A DNA stretch of 64,000 bases from Streptomyces sp. NBC_00154 (GTDB lineage Bacteria > Actinomycetota > Actinomycetes > Streptomycetales > Streptomycetaceae): NCBI RefSeq assembly GCF_026342835.1, contig NZ_JAPEMI010000001.1, positions 4,408,501 through 4,472,500 of the forward strand. Direction: 5' to 3'. Made by a program: the position numbers and the translations under genes. Of this stretch, positions 1 to 9,061 are shown piece after piece (position 1 is the first letter of the stretch; each line of letters begins with the position of its first letter). Under the pieces are notes generated by a model. The model had not been told where the DNA came from, did no database searches, and was given only the letters and a program-made list of their open reading frames with translations.

Positions 1-2621
1 CCGAGCAGCATCCTCGGTCCGGCAGGAGCACGGGACTGCGGGGAGTCCGGCCGGTCCGTGGGGCTTCCGGAGAGTACCCAGTCCAGCGCCGTCCCCAGCA
101 CCTCGGTCGACAGTTGCTCGCGGCGCACCGCGTCCAGTCCGAAACTCTGCAGCCCGGACACCTGATCGGCGGCGGCTGTCAGATCGGCGATCAGCGGTTC
201 GTGCGGGGCGCGTTCACGCAGCCGGGCCCGTACGGCGGCGACCCGGGCGGCGGTGTAGTGGATCGACGCCTCGGGCACGGATTCCAGCGTCCGTACGGCC
301 CCGGCCCGGTCCCCGGCCGCTATCTGCACCCGGGCCAGGCCGAACGCCGCGCTGACGAAGCTCGGATCGGTCGTCCACACCAGGCGGTAGTACTCGGCGG
401 CGTTGTCCAGCTGGCCGAGGACCTCCGCACAGATGCCCAGCGCCAGCTTGGGAGCGGGCTCACCGGGGAACGCGTCGTAGACCGCGTCGAACGACAGCGC
501 GGCGGTCTCGTGGTCACCCGTCACCAGCGAGGCGATCCCGCGGTACCAGACGACCCGCCAGTCGTCCGGGTGCTGAGCCTCCAGACCGGTCAGGGTCTGT
601 CCGGCGGCGCCCAGTTCGTTCATCTCCAGGCGGGCGCGCAGCTCCCGGAGCCTGGTCTCCAGCGAGGCGGCGGGTACGGCCTGCAATGCGGCAATCAGTT
701 CGGCGGGTGCGGACGCCATCAGTCCGGCGAGGAAGCCCGCGTTGGGGTCGTTCGCGTCCACCCGCGGTACGGGCAGCGCGAGCGAGGTGGCCCGCGCGTC
801 GAGCCCGGCCAGCCGCGGTACGCCCGGAGCGGAGACGCCCGGCAGGGGCCCGGGGACGACCGGTGCGACCGGTGCGGGCGCGACCCGGGGTGCCGGAATG
901 GCTGCCTGCGTCTGTGCGTACGGGGCGGTGGCGCCGCTGCCGCCCCGCACGTGCGTGGCGGATGCCGACAGCGGTGCGGCCCCCGGAGCCGACTGCCCGG
1001 GAACGAACGGCGGCGCACCGGGCGCCACCTGCCCGACGGCGGCCGACGAGGCAACCGGAACTCCGCCGAACGCCGCAACCGGACTCCGGTCCTTCCCCCT
1101 GCGCCGTCCGGCCGGCTCCGTCCGTACCCCGAGCCGCGACACATCGTCCGTCAGCTCGGCGAACAACTGCGTGTCCGTGACCCGCAGTTCCGTGCCGAAC
1201 AGCGTCGAGAGCGCCGGCCGCGGCCGCCCCGTCTGCAGCGCCACGACCTCCCGCAACACCCCCGTCAGCTGCTCCGCCATCTCCGACGCAGAGGCGAACC
1301 GTCTCGCCGGATCCGGATCCGTGGCCCGCACCAGCAGCCGGTAGAACGACTCGTAGGTCCGGAACACCTCGATGTTGTCCGGGTCCGGCAGCGAGTCCAC
1401 GAAGACGTTCGTGTACCCCTGGAAGTCGAAGGTGAGCACCGCGAGAGTCCGCGCGACCGTGTAGAGATCGGAGGCGACCGACGGGCCGACCTCCGCGACC
1501 TCCGGTGCCTGATAGCCCACCGTGCCGTAGATGGCCGACTCCTCGTCGTCCATCCTGCGCACCGCGCCCATGTCGATCAGCTTGAGCTGGTCCTCGGTCT
1601 GGATCGCGTTGTCGACCTTGAAGTCGCAGTACAGCAGATTGCGGCTGTGCAGATGGCCGAGCGCCTCCAGCGCCTCGATGCCGTACGCGCAGGCCTGCTC
1701 GACCGGCAGCGGATCCCGCTTCCCGGACGGGGTACGGCGCTCGTTCGCGATCTCCTTGAGCGCCTTGCCGCCGACGTACTCCATCACGATGTAGCCGTCG
1801 AGCGAGCCGGTGCGCTGGTCGAGATGCTCGACGAAGTTGTAGATCCGGACGATGTTGGAGTGCTCGATCTCGGCGAGGAAGCGGCGCTCCGAGATCGCGG
1901 CCGCCATGGCGTCCTGGTCACCTGTGTCCAGCAGGCCCTTGAGGACCACCCAACGGTCCGAGACCGCACGGTCCACCGCGAGATAGACCCAGCCGAGCCC
2001 GCCGTGCGCCAGACAGCCCGCCACCTCGTACTGGCCGTGCACGATGTCGCCGCCGTGCAGCTTCGGTACGAAGGAGTACGGGTGGCCGCACTTGGTGCAG
2101 AACCCCTCGGTCCGGCCCGGCCGTTCACCACGGGACCGGCCCACCGGGGCCCCGCAGTCGGAGCGCGAACAGAACCGTTTCCGCTCCGGCACCTCCGGGT
2201 TCTCCATCACCGCGGAGCGCGGATCGGGGCGCGGCACGTCCGGCACCTGCACCAGACCCGCGCCCAGCCGGTTGCGCCCGGACGCCCCCGTCGACGTACC
2301 GGAGGAGCGCACCGACACCGAGCGGGACGTGGCGCTGCCCGACAGGGAGCGCGACAGCCGCCCCGACACCGAACGCCGGGAGGTCGACGAGCGGGCCGAG
2401 GAGCGCGAGGAGGCCCGGGACGACGCCCGCGAACCGCTCCGTGCCGAACTGCTGTTGCCCTTGCCACTCGCACCGTTGGCCGCGATGCCGGTGGGCGGCG
2501 AGCTCACCATCCCCGTCGGTGAGACGACCGGAGCCAGACCGCAGGTGTCGCAGTACAGCTCACCGCCGCCCATGTCCTCGTAGTTGCCCTCGCACGCGGG
2601 GCGCTGGCACTGCGTACTCAT
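1..2621 (-). CDS. pknG: PknG-type serine/threonine protein kinase (3' end outside window)
   Basis: A soluble Ser/Thr kinase of the PknG type; in mycobacteria and corynebacteria this kinase phosphorylates the FHA protein GarA/OdhI and so controls 2-oxoglutarate dehydrogenase. The visible 873 codons begin at an ATG with a Cys pair set at residues 5-27, then a Ser/Arg-rich linker (about 50-110) and a rubredoxin-like CxxC module starting at C151. The kinase domain carries a likely ATP lysine K228, a YCDFK catalytic loop with D333 and a DMG motif at D350. The C-terminal third looks like the TPR region of the family. The gene is last in a minus-strand operon behind a coiled-coil protein, a glutamate-type binding protein and a GlnX-like sensor, which fits the known module. 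The stop codon lies beyond position 1. The family call is strong; the substrate is inferred from relatives. Confidence 0.93.
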   Translation of the reverse strand, partial: MSTQCQRPACEGNYEDMGGGELYCDTCGLAPVVSPTGMVSSPPTGIAANGASGKGNSSSARSGSRASSRASSRSSARSSTSRRSVSGRLSRSLSGSATSRSVSVRSSGTSTGASGRNRLGAGLVQVPDVPRPDPRSAVMENPEVPERKRFCSRSDCGAPVGRSRGERPGRTEGFCTKCGHPYSFVPKLHGGDIVHGQYEVAGCLAHGGLGWVYLAVDRAVSDRWVVLKGLLDTGDQDAMAAAISERRFLAEIEHSNIVRIYNFVEHLDQRTGSLDGYIVMEYVGGKALKEIANERRTPSGKRDPLPVEQACAYGIEALEALGHLHSRNLLYCDFKVDNAIQTEDQLKLIDMGAVRRMDDEESAIYGTVGYQAPEVAEVGPSVASDLYTVARTLAVLTFDFQGYTNVFVDSLPDPDNIEVFRTYESFYRLLVRATDPDPARRFASASEMAEQLTGVLREVVALQTGRPRPALSTLFGTELRVTDTQLFAELTDDVSRLGVRTEPAGRRRGKDRSPVAAFGGVPVASSAAVGQVAPGAPPFVPGQSAPGAAPLSASATHVRGGSGATAPYAQTQAAIPAPRVAPAPVAPVVPGPLPGVSAPGVPRLAGLDARATSLALPVPRVDANDPNAGFLAGLMASAPAELIAALQAVPAASLETRLRELRARLEMNELGAAGQTLTGLEAQHPDDWRVVWYRGIASLVTGDHETAALSFDAVYDAFPGEPAPKLALGICAEVLGQLDNAAEYYRLVWTTDPSFVSAAFGLARVQIAAGDRAGAVRTLESVPEASIHYTAARVAAVRARLRERAPHEPLIADLTAAADQVSGLQSFGLDAVRREQLSTEVLGTALDWVLSGSPTDRPDSPQSRAPAGPRMLL

Positions 2622-2688
2622 GGTCTGTCCCCCTGTTCGCCCCGCCGCAGCAGCGGCCCGTTCACCCTGCCCGTACTCGTACGCCCGC

Positions 2689-4014
2689 TCATCGCCGGTC
2701 CTCCGGTGCGCACGGCCGGCGCGGGTTCAGCAGCTCCGCCACCGCCTCCTGGTAGCGCAGCACCGACTGCGCGGCGACCCGCAGATCGCACGGCGCGCTC
2801 CACAGCATGCGGCGCGCCGCGTCGTACCGCTCGATCAGTACCGGGTCCTCCGCCAGGCCGTGCCGGGCCACCTTCGCCTTGTACGCGTCCAGCCGGCCGC
2901 GCAGCTCCGCCCGGACCGCCAGCGGCGCGGTGACCGCCGTCAGCGACTCGCGGGCGCGCAGCAGTTCGTCCTCGGCCTCCCGCTCCAGGGACTCCAGCAG
3001 CGGTGACAGCCGGTGCCACTGGGCGTGCCTGCGGTACTCCGACGCGGCGGCCAGCCGCTCCTGGAGGGCAGTCGGCGGGCCACTGACCGCGGGCACCTCG
3101 GAGGCGGCGATCTTCGCCAGCACCTCGCCGCGCGCCGACCGGGCCTCGGCCAGCGTGCGGTCCGCGCGGGAGAGGATGTCGCGCAGCTGGACGAGGCGCT
3201 GCTCGGCGTCCTGCCGGACCGCAAGGACCGCCTCGATCTCCCGGCGCACGTCGTCCAGGGCGCGGGCCGCCCGGTCGTAGCGCGCCGTGTCCGGACGGCC
3301 GCCGCCGGGCGCCGCGCTGCCGGGGCCCGGCAGCCAGAACGCCAGCGGATCGGAGATCACCTGAACCCGCAGCGTGGTCAGCTCATGGGTGATCGACTCC
3401 AGGTCGTCGCCCGCCGGATGCTCCCCGGGCCGTACGCCGACGGAGTGCGCCAGTGAACGCGTACGGCGCAGTTCGGCGGCGAGCAGATCTATCCGGGCGG
3501 GCAGCGCGGACCATACGGAGTCAGAGGCGACGACCATGTCCAGCGAGCGCGCGTACAGATCGTTCATCCGGGCGACCAGCTCCTCCAGCGAGAACCGCTC
3601 GGAGAGCTTGGCCGGGCCGGTGATCGACGGATCGGCCCGGGTGGCGGTGGACGCCAGCGTGACGCTCTGGCCGCGCAGCAGCTCGGTCAGCGCCAGCAGG
3701 TCGTCACGGTTGGGGGAGCGCCGCCTGGCCCGGATCTCACGGGCCTCCTCGATCGCTGCGGCGTAGGCGTCGAAATACCCCCACAGCAGCGTGATGGACT
3801 GCTCGGTGGTGGCCCAGCGCTCCTTGGTGACACCGGTCAGATCGGCGCCCTCCAGGAGCCGGCGGCCGGCATGGTCCTGCAGGGCGAGGAGCGAGGTCTC
3901 GATCGCCTCGTGCTCCGCACCGAGCCGGGCCAGCGCACGGTCCGCCTCGTCCCGGTCCAGGACCGGGCCGGGGGGCTTCCCCGCATAGCCGGGGAAGGGG
4001 CCCGCGACGCCCAT
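2689..4014 (-). CDS. Coiled-coil protein of unknown function in the pknG operon
   Basis: A 441-residue cytoplasmic protein with no signal peptide or membrane segment. It is rich in Glu, Arg, Ala and Leu with long heptad-like helical stretches, for example around residues 230-390, suggesting extended coiled coils. The start ATG has a GAGAGGTG ribosome binding site. It sits between the glutamate-binding protein gene (51 nt upstream) and pknG (67 nt downstream), so it is almost certainly cotranscribed with both. I do not recognise a catalytic domain. The mycobacterial and corynebacterial operons, as I remember them, are glnX-glnH-pknG without this gene, so it may be a Streptomyces-specific scaffold or adaptor; that role is inferred from position only. 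Confidence 0.85.
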   Translation of the reverse strand: MGVAGPFPGYAGKPPGPVLDRDEADRALARLGAEHEAIETSLLALQDHAGRRLLEGADLTGVTKERWATTEQSITLLWGYFDAYAAAIEEAREIRARRRSPNRDDLLALTELLRGQSVTLASTATRADPSITGPAKLSERFSLEELVARMNDLYARSLDMVVASDSVWSALPARIDLLAAELRRTRSLAHSVGVRPGEHPAGDDLESITHELTTLRVQVISDPLAFWLPGPGSAAPGGGRPDTARYDRAARALDDVRREIEAVLAVRQDAEQRLVQLRDILSRADRTLAEARSARGEVLAKIAASEVPAVSGPPTALQERLAAASEYRRHAQWHRLSPLLESLEREAEDELLRARESLTAVTAPLAVRAELRGRLDAYKAKVARHGLAEDPVLIERYDAARRMLWSAPCDLRVAAQSVLRYQEAVAELLNPRRPCAPEDRR

Positions 4015-4064
4015 CGATCACCTCTCTGCTCTCCCTGCCGGGCCGGGCCCGGCAGGATCAAGGA

Positions 4065-5096
4065 CTAGTTGCTCCGGTACTTGGGCGCAGGCGGCGCCGA
4101 TATCCCGGGCAGTCCGCTCGCCAGCCACTTCCGGTACGACACCATCCAGGGGCTGTCGGCGCCTCCCTTGCGGTAGTCGACCAGCACCTGATTGATCCGG
4201 GCCACCAGGTCGTTCGCGCCGTGTTTCGTGGCCACGCCGTAGTACTCGGTGGTGAACGGCTTGTCGCCCTTGAGGACGACGGCCGGGTCCTGGGCGGCCT
4301 GGCCCGCCGCCAGTGCGTTGTCGGTGACCACCGCGTCGACCTCACCCAACTGCAGCCGGACCAGGCAGTCCAGCTGGTTGGGGACGGTGAGCTGGTCCTC
4401 GTCCGCCTCGGTGCCGTCGTGCCGGTCCTTGAACCTGGCGCCGAACGACTGCTTCTCCAGTGCCTCGTACGCGGTGGAATCCTCGGCGGTGCAGACCCGC
4501 TTGCCGGCCAGGGACTTGTCGTACCCCGTGATCGGCGAGTTCTTCGGCGCGAGGACCTGCTGACCGGCCTGGAAGTAGGCCGTGGAGAACGAGACCCGTT
4601 CCAGCCGTTTGCAGTTGATCGTCATCGTCCGGACGACGACGTCGACCTTGTCGTTCTCCAGGGCGGCGATGCGCTGGTTGGTGGGGATGGCCCGGAAGAT
4701 CACCTTGTCCGGGTCGCCCAGGATGTTCTTCGCGATGGCCCGCACCAGATCGATGTCGAACCCTTCGAGCTTCCCGGTCTCCGGGTTGCGGTAGCCCCAG
4801 CGGAAGCTGTTCTGGTCGACGCCGGCGATCAGCTTCCCGCGCTCCTTGATCTTCGCGATGCCCGGCCCGTCGGCGCTCGACGGCTGCAGGCTCGCCTCCG
4901 GGTCCGTGCAGTCGTCGGCGCTGGCCGGCACCGCCGTGGCCGTACCCGGCCCGGAGACACCGACGCCGAACGGCCCGGAGCCGCCGTGCGAGAGCGGCAG
5001 CAGGGTGAGCGACGCCGTCACCGCACAGGCCACGGCCATCCCCGTCACCCCGCCCCAGCCGCGCAGCCTGCCCCGGGTGGAACTCGTCCTGGTCAT
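4065..5096 (-). CDS. glnH: Glutamate/glutamine-type extracellular solute-binding protein (GlnH-like)
   Basis: A 343-residue exported family-3 substrate-binding protein. A basic N-terminus and a hydrophobic segment (about residues 15-38) form a signal peptide or anchor; there is no convincing lipobox. The mature part carries the amino-acid binding fold, including a GFDIDLVRAIAK block and a VDVVVRTMTI block. No ABC permease or ATPase is adjacent; instead the neighbours are a GlnX-like membrane sensor and pknG, so it is more likely a sensory than a transport component. I chose ATG 5096 because a GAGGGGG site precedes it; an in-frame GTG at 5111 overlaps the upstream stop codon and is the alternative start, giving 348 residues. 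Confidence 0.9.
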   Translation of the reverse strand: MTRTSSTRGRLRGWGGVTGMAVACAVTASLTLLPLSHGGSGPFGVGVSGPGTATAVPASADDCTDPEASLQPSSADGPGIAKIKERGKLIAGVDQNSFRWGYRNPETGKLEGFDIDLVRAIAKNILGDPDKVIFRAIPTNQRIAALENDKVDVVVRTMTINCKRLERVSFSTAYFQAGQQVLAPKNSPITGYDKSLAGKRVCTAEDSTAYEALEKQSFGARFKDRHDGTEADEDQLTVPNQLDCLVRLQLGEVDAVVTDNALAAGQAAQDPAVVLKGDKPFTTEYYGVATKHGANDLVARINQVLVDYRKGGADSPWMVSYRKWLASGLPGISAPPAPKYRSN

Positions 5097-5107
5097 CGTT
5101 CCCCCTC

Positions 5108-6502
5108 TCACCGGTACTCCGACAGTCTGCGGTTGACCCCGACGATCGAGGCGACCGCGGCCAGCACGGCGAGAGCGGCCGCCCCGATCGGCAGCCCGCC
5201 CAGCGCCCCGCGCCCGTCCTCGGCGGCCCGGGTGAACTCGCCCTGCTCATGGGCGAGTGCCTTCTCCAGCGCCTCGTCCACCCGGTTGAAGGAGTCCCCC
5301 GTGGAGTTCCTGGGCCCGATGATCTGCTTCAGGGCGCCCTCGTAGTCGCCGTTGTCGTCGGTCGTGCGGGCGGTCCGGTGGCGGCCCTGCCACTCGGAGA
5401 CACCGCTGATGGCATCCGCCACCGGCCCGCTCCCCTGGGAGTCGTCGGCGAGCTTCCTGGCCGTCCCCAGCTCTTCGCGGAGGGCCTTCATGCCCGTGGT
5501 GTAGTCGGTCTCGTACTTGTCGTTCTTGCCGTCCGCGGTCAGCACGGCGCCGCGGGCGACGAGGGTGAGGTTCTCATTGGCGCGCGCCTTCAGCGAGTTG
5601 ATCCGTGCGTGATTGAGCACATCGAGGGACTGCTGCCCGTGCACATTGGCGTCCTGCAGTTCGGACCGCGCGACCGTGTGCCCCACGCCCAGCCACAGCA
5701 GCAGCACCGTCGACGCGGCGGTCGCGGCGAGCAGTCCATGGTTGAAGACCCGGTTCGTCCTGCGGTAGTTGCGCCGCTGCGCCCAGAACAGCGCACCCAG
5801 CGCAACGACACCGAGACCCAGCGAGAGGAACGGCCACGCTCTCGCGGAGTCGTAGTCCTGGTCGAGCCGGCCGGTCTCCGCGGTGTACAGCCGCTCGGCG
5901 GCCGGCAGCAGCTCGGTGGACATCTTCTGGTTCGCGTACCGGAGATAGGCGCCGCCCAGAGGCAGCCCCTGCCGGTTGTTGGCGCGGGCCCGCTCGATCA
6001 GGCCGGTGTACCGGGGGAGTTCCTCGTTGAGCTTGGTGATCTCCTGGCCCGACGGCGACGACGCGTCCGTGGTGGACGCCGCCTTCACCAGCAGCCTGGA
6101 CGCGTCCTTGATGTCCTTCTCGTACCGCTCATGGACGTCGCGCGGCTCCTGCGCCCCCGCGAGGAACCCGCCGGCCGCCGCAGTGTCGGCATCGGCCAGC
6201 GAACGGTAGATGTTCGCCGCCTCGGCGCTCAGCGGCTGGCTGCGGCTCACCACGTCGTCGGCGGCGGCCGACCGGCCGGAGATCTCGAACGCCGTCACGG
6301 CCCCGAACGCAATGACGAGCACCGCCAGCGCGGCCCCGATGATCTGGAGCCTGCCCGGTTCGGTCGTCGCCGCAGTCCTCAGCCGCGCCGTCGACTCGGA
6401 CCAGGCGCTGCGACGCGGCGCGGGTACCGGCACAGGTACGGGCGCGGCCGGCTGGGCCGACGCGTGCTCCGGCGCCGTGCGCACATTCGGCGGGTATGTC
6501 AC
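5108..6502 (-). CDS. GlnX-like membrane sensor protein
   Basis: A 464-residue integral membrane protein that heads the pknG operon. It has a Pro-rich cytoplasmic N-terminus (to about residue 40) and a hydrophobic helix near residues 55-75. A long helical extracytoplasmic region follows, then a second membrane pair in the middle around the motif LGLGVVALGALFWAQRR. A second helical extracellular region ends in a C-terminal membrane helix. This duplicated layout matches GlnX, the partner that relays GlnH amino-acid binding to PknG in mycobacteria. The GTG start at 6502 is preceded by GGGGGAGG; the upstream extension of the frame to 6652 has no comparable site. The name is by analogy of layout and operon context, because no catalytic motif exists to confirm it. 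Confidence 0.8.
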   Translation of the reverse strand: MTYPPNVRTAPEHASAQPAAPVPVPVPAPRRSAWSESTARLRTAATTEPGRLQIIGAALAVLVIAFGAVTAFEISGRSAAADDVVSRSQPLSAEAANIYRSLADADTAAAGGFLAGAQEPRDVHERYEKDIKDASRLLVKAASTTDASSPSGQEITKLNEELPRYTGLIERARANNRQGLPLGGAYLRYANQKMSTELLPAAERLYTAETGRLDQDYDSARAWPFLSLGLGVVALGALFWAQRRNYRRTNRVFNHGLLAATAASTVLLLWLGVGHTVARSELQDANVHGQQSLDVLNHARINSLKARANENLTLVARGAVLTADGKNDKYETDYTTGMKALREELGTARKLADDSQGSGPVADAISGVSEWQGRHRTARTTDDNGDYEGALKQIIGPRNSTGDSFNRVDEALEKALAHEQGEFTRAAEDGRGALGGLPIGAAALAVLAAVASIVGVNRRLSEYR

Positions 6503-6818
6503 GTGACCTCCCCCTCGGTCGCTGACGGTGGCCCGCCCCCCGGCCGATCGGGGGACTGGTGCCCGGCCAGAAGTATGGCCGCAGGGACTGACATCCACAC
6601 CAGGAACACCTGGATCCTGCACCGGACCACGGATGCACAAGCATTCGATCAAGGACGGCGCCGTCGATCAAGACGATCGGCGGCGCAGTCCCCGAAGCGG
6701 ACCGATCTCCCCATTCATGAACACGTTCGGGACAACTGATCGGTTCCCGTACGCAAGGGGCGTCCCGCAGCACGATGGCCACAGGACGCCCGTCCGCGTT
6801 CCCGATGTTCCCGATGCG
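6503..6818. other. Intergenic region between the pknG operon and the sugar operon
   Basis: This 316-nt gap lies between two minus-strand operons. It must contain the promoter of the GlnX-GlnH-PknG operon near 6510-6620 and holds the hairpin that ends the sugar operon (6758-6791). I see a short imperfect direct repeat (CGATCAAG) near 6645-6680, but no gene. Confidence 0.5.
6758..6791 (-). terminator. Hairpin terminator after the sugar-kinase gene
   Basis: GGGCGTCC at 6758-6765 pairs with GGACGCCC at 6784-6791 around an 18-nt loop, 28 nt beyond the stop codon of the kinase gene. There is no T-tract, as is common in Streptomyces. Confidence 0.5.
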
Positions 6819-7796
6819 TCAGCCGTACTGCGCACGGAGCCTGTTGTGCACCTCCGGGGCCGCCCCCGTGCGGTCCAGTCCCAGCAGCCCGGCGCCCAGG
6901 ACCGGCGGCTCCGCCACCAACCGGATCACCGCCTTCGGTGCACGTACCGCGAGGAGTTCGGTGATCGCGTCGTCCAGCTGCGGGTGACGGGCCGCCAGCA
7001 CGCTGCCGCCCAGCACCACCGGTGCCTCCTCGTCCAGCAGCCCGAGGCGGGTCAGCGCGACCGAAGCCATCGCGACGACCTCCTCCGCGAGCCGGTGCAC
7101 CAGAGCACGCGCCACCGGGTCCCCGGCCGCACCGGTCGCGAACAGCACCGGCGTCAGCTCGTGCCGGCGCTCGAACTCGATGTGCCCCAGATGCACCGCC
7201 TCGATCAGCGCGTACATCGAGTCGAGCCCGAAGTGGGCGGGGAGCGTGCGGACCAGCTCCGTCGGCTCACCGCGCCCGTCCTCGGCCCGCGAGGCGAACC
7301 ACATGGCCTCCTCGGCGAGACCCGAACCGCCGCCCCAGTCACCGGAGATCCGGCCGATCGCGGGGAAGCGAGCGGTCCGCCCGTCCGGCACCATGCCGAC
7401 ACAGTTGATCCCCGCACCGCAGACGACGGCCACGCCCCGGGGCTCGTCGACGCCCGCGCGCAGGATCGCGAAGGTGTCATTGCGGACCTCGACCGTGCCG
7501 CCCCAGCCACGGGCCCGCAGTGCCTCGGTCAACTCACGCTCCTCGACCGGGAGATCGGCATTGGCGAGACAGGCCGACACATGACCGACGGAGTCGACGG
7601 GGCCGCCGGTCCCACACGCTTTCGCCAGCGCCTCGTCGAGCGTCGCGCCGAGGACGTCCACTGCCACCTCGACGGAGACGGCCTGCGGCTGGAAGCCGCC
7701 CCCGCGGGCCGTGCTCAGCACCGTTCCGTCCGGTCCGATCAGTGCCACATCGGTCTTGCTGTTCCCCGCGTCGATGGCGAGGACCGCAGCGTTCAC
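6819..7796 (-). CDS. BadF/BadG-type sugar kinase (N-acetylglucosamine kinase-like)
   Basis: A 325-residue member of the ASKHA superfamily BadF/BadG/BcrA/BcrD ATPase family, whose best-known sugar member is N-acetylglucosamine kinase. The N-terminus has the phosphate-1 motif AIDAGNSKTDVALIG at residues 6-20; an adenosine-type glycine patch (VVLGGSVLAAR) lies near residue 260. It is the last gene of the ABC/GH4 operon, and its GTG start overlaps the GH4 stop as GTGA, indicating translational coupling. Context suggests it phosphorylates an imported amino sugar or glucoside, which would give the phosphosugar that GH4 enzymes usually act on. The exact sugar cannot be read from the sequence. Confidence 0.85.
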   Translation of the reverse strand: MNAAVLAIDAGNSKTDVALIGPDGTVLSTARGGGFQPQAVSVEVAVDVLGATLDEALAKACGTGGPVDSVGHVSACLANADLPVEERELTEALRARGWGGTVEVRNDTFAILRAGVDEPRGVAVVCGAGINCVGMVPDGRTARFPAIGRISGDWGGGSGLAEEAMWFASRAEDGRGEPTELVRTLPAHFGLDSMYALIEAVHLGHIEFERRHELTPVLFATGAAGDPVARALVHRLAEEVVAMASVALTRLGLLDEEAPVVLGGSVLAARHPQLDDAITELLAVRAPKAVIRLVAEPPVLGAGLLGLDRTGAAPEVHNRLRAQYG

Positions 7797-9058
7797 GCCC
7801 ACGCCAGGTGCTCCCGGTTGTGCGCGATCAGCTTGTCGGTGAGCGCCTCGGCGTACTCGAACTGGCCGATCAGCGGGTGGGCGAGCAGTGCCTTGAAGAC
7901 CCGGTCCCGGCCCCCGCGCAGTGCCGCTTCCAGGGCGAGGTCCTCGTACGCCGTCACATGGGAGATCAGGCCGGTGTACAGCGGATGCAGCTCGGGAACG
8001 GCGAGCGGCGTCGCGCCCGTGCCGTCGACCCGGGCCTGCACCTCGATCACGGCGTCGTCCGGCAGGAACGGCAGCGTCCCCTTGTTGTACGTATTGACCA
8101 CCTGCACCGCGGAGCCGCCCGAGCCCAGCAGCGAGGACGCCAGGTCCACGGCCGCCTCCGAGTAGAACGCGCCGCCGCGTCGGGCGAGCAGCGCGGGCTT
8201 CTCGTCCAGCGCCGGGTCGCCGTACATGGCGAGGAGTTCCTTCTCCATCGCGGCGACCTCGGCCGCCCGGGACGGCTTGCTGCCGAGCTCCCGTACGACC
8301 TCGTCGTGCGCGTAGAAGTACCGCAGGTAGTACGAGGGGACGACGCCGAGCCGGTCGACGATCGCCCGGGGCATGTGCAGATCGTCGGCGATCGAGTCGC
8401 CGTGCTCGGCGAGCAGCTTCGGCAGCACGTTCTCGCCGTCCGGACCGCCGAGCCGGACCCCGAGCTCCCACGTCAGGTGGTTGAGCCCGACATGGTCGAG
8501 GTGCACCTCGCCGGGGGTGACGTCGAGCAGCGCGGCGAACTTCCGCTGGAAGCCGATCGCCACGTTGCACAGGCCGACGGCCTTGTGCCCGGCCTGGAGC
8601 AGCGCCCGGGTCACGATGCCGACCGGGTTGGTGAAGTCGATGATCCAGGCGTCGGGGTTGGCACGGCGGACCCGCTCGGCGATGTCGAGGACGACCGGGA
8701 CGGTGCGCAGCGCCTTGGCAAGGCCGCCGGCCCCGGTGGTCTCCTGGCCGATGCAGCCGCACTCCAGTGGCCAGGTCTCGTCCTGGTTGCGGGCGGCCTG
8801 GCCGCCGACGCGCAGCTGGAGCAGGACCGCGTCGGCGTCGGCGACGCCCGCGTCGACGTCCGAGGTGGTGACGATGCGGCCCGGGTGGCCCTGCTTGGCG
8901 AAGATCCGCCGGGCGAGGCCGCCGACGAGTTCGAGGCGGTCGGCCGCCGGGTCGACGAGCACGAGCTCCTCGACGGGCAGTGTGTCCCGCAGCCGGGCGA
9001 AGCCGTCGATCAGTTCAGGTGTGTAGGTGGACCCGCCACCAACTACTGCGAGCTTCAT
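7793..9058 (-). CDS. GH4 family 6-phospho-beta-glucosidase-like enzyme
   Basis: A 421-residue glycoside hydrolase family 4 protein. GH4 enzymes use NAD+ and a divalent metal, usually Mn2+, and cleave by oxidation at C3 followed by elimination. The Rossmann motif GGGSTYTPEL is at residues 7-16. The metal-binding Cys C164 is in LCNVAIG, and a metal-binding His is in DHVGLNHL near residue 190. Length is normal for the 6-phospho-beta-glucosidase subgroup. It lies 3 nt after the permease gene and is coupled to the downstream kinase. No PTS gene is nearby, so any phosphorylated substrate must come from the kinase; alternatively the enzyme accepts an unphosphorylated disaccharide. Confidence 0.93.
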   Translation of the reverse strand: MKLAVVGGGSTYTPELIDGFARLRDTLPVEELVLVDPAADRLELVGGLARRIFAKQGHPGRIVTTSDVDAGVADADAVLLQLRVGGQAARNQDETWPLECGCIGQETTGAGGLAKALRTVPVVLDIAERVRRANPDAWIIDFTNPVGIVTRALLQAGHKAVGLCNVAIGFQRKFAALLDVTPGEVHLDHVGLNHLTWELGVRLGGPDGENVLPKLLAEHGDSIADDLHMPRAIVDRLGVVPSYYLRYFYAHDEVVRELGSKPSRAAEVAAMEKELLAMYGDPALDEKPALLARRGGAFYSEAAVDLASSLLGSGGSAVQVVNTYNKGTLPFLPDDAVIEVQARVDGTGATPLAVPELHPLYTGLISHVTAYEDLALEAALRGGRDRVFKALLAHPLIGQFEYAEALTDKLIAHNREHLAWA

Positions 9059-9061
9059 AGG

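Noticed and set aside
114..2522. 802-codon open frame on the plus strand opposite pknG
   Set aside because: It mirrors the kinase in the antisense frame, as GC-rich DNA often does; the translation is low-complexity Arg/Gly/Pro with no domain and no good ribosome binding site.
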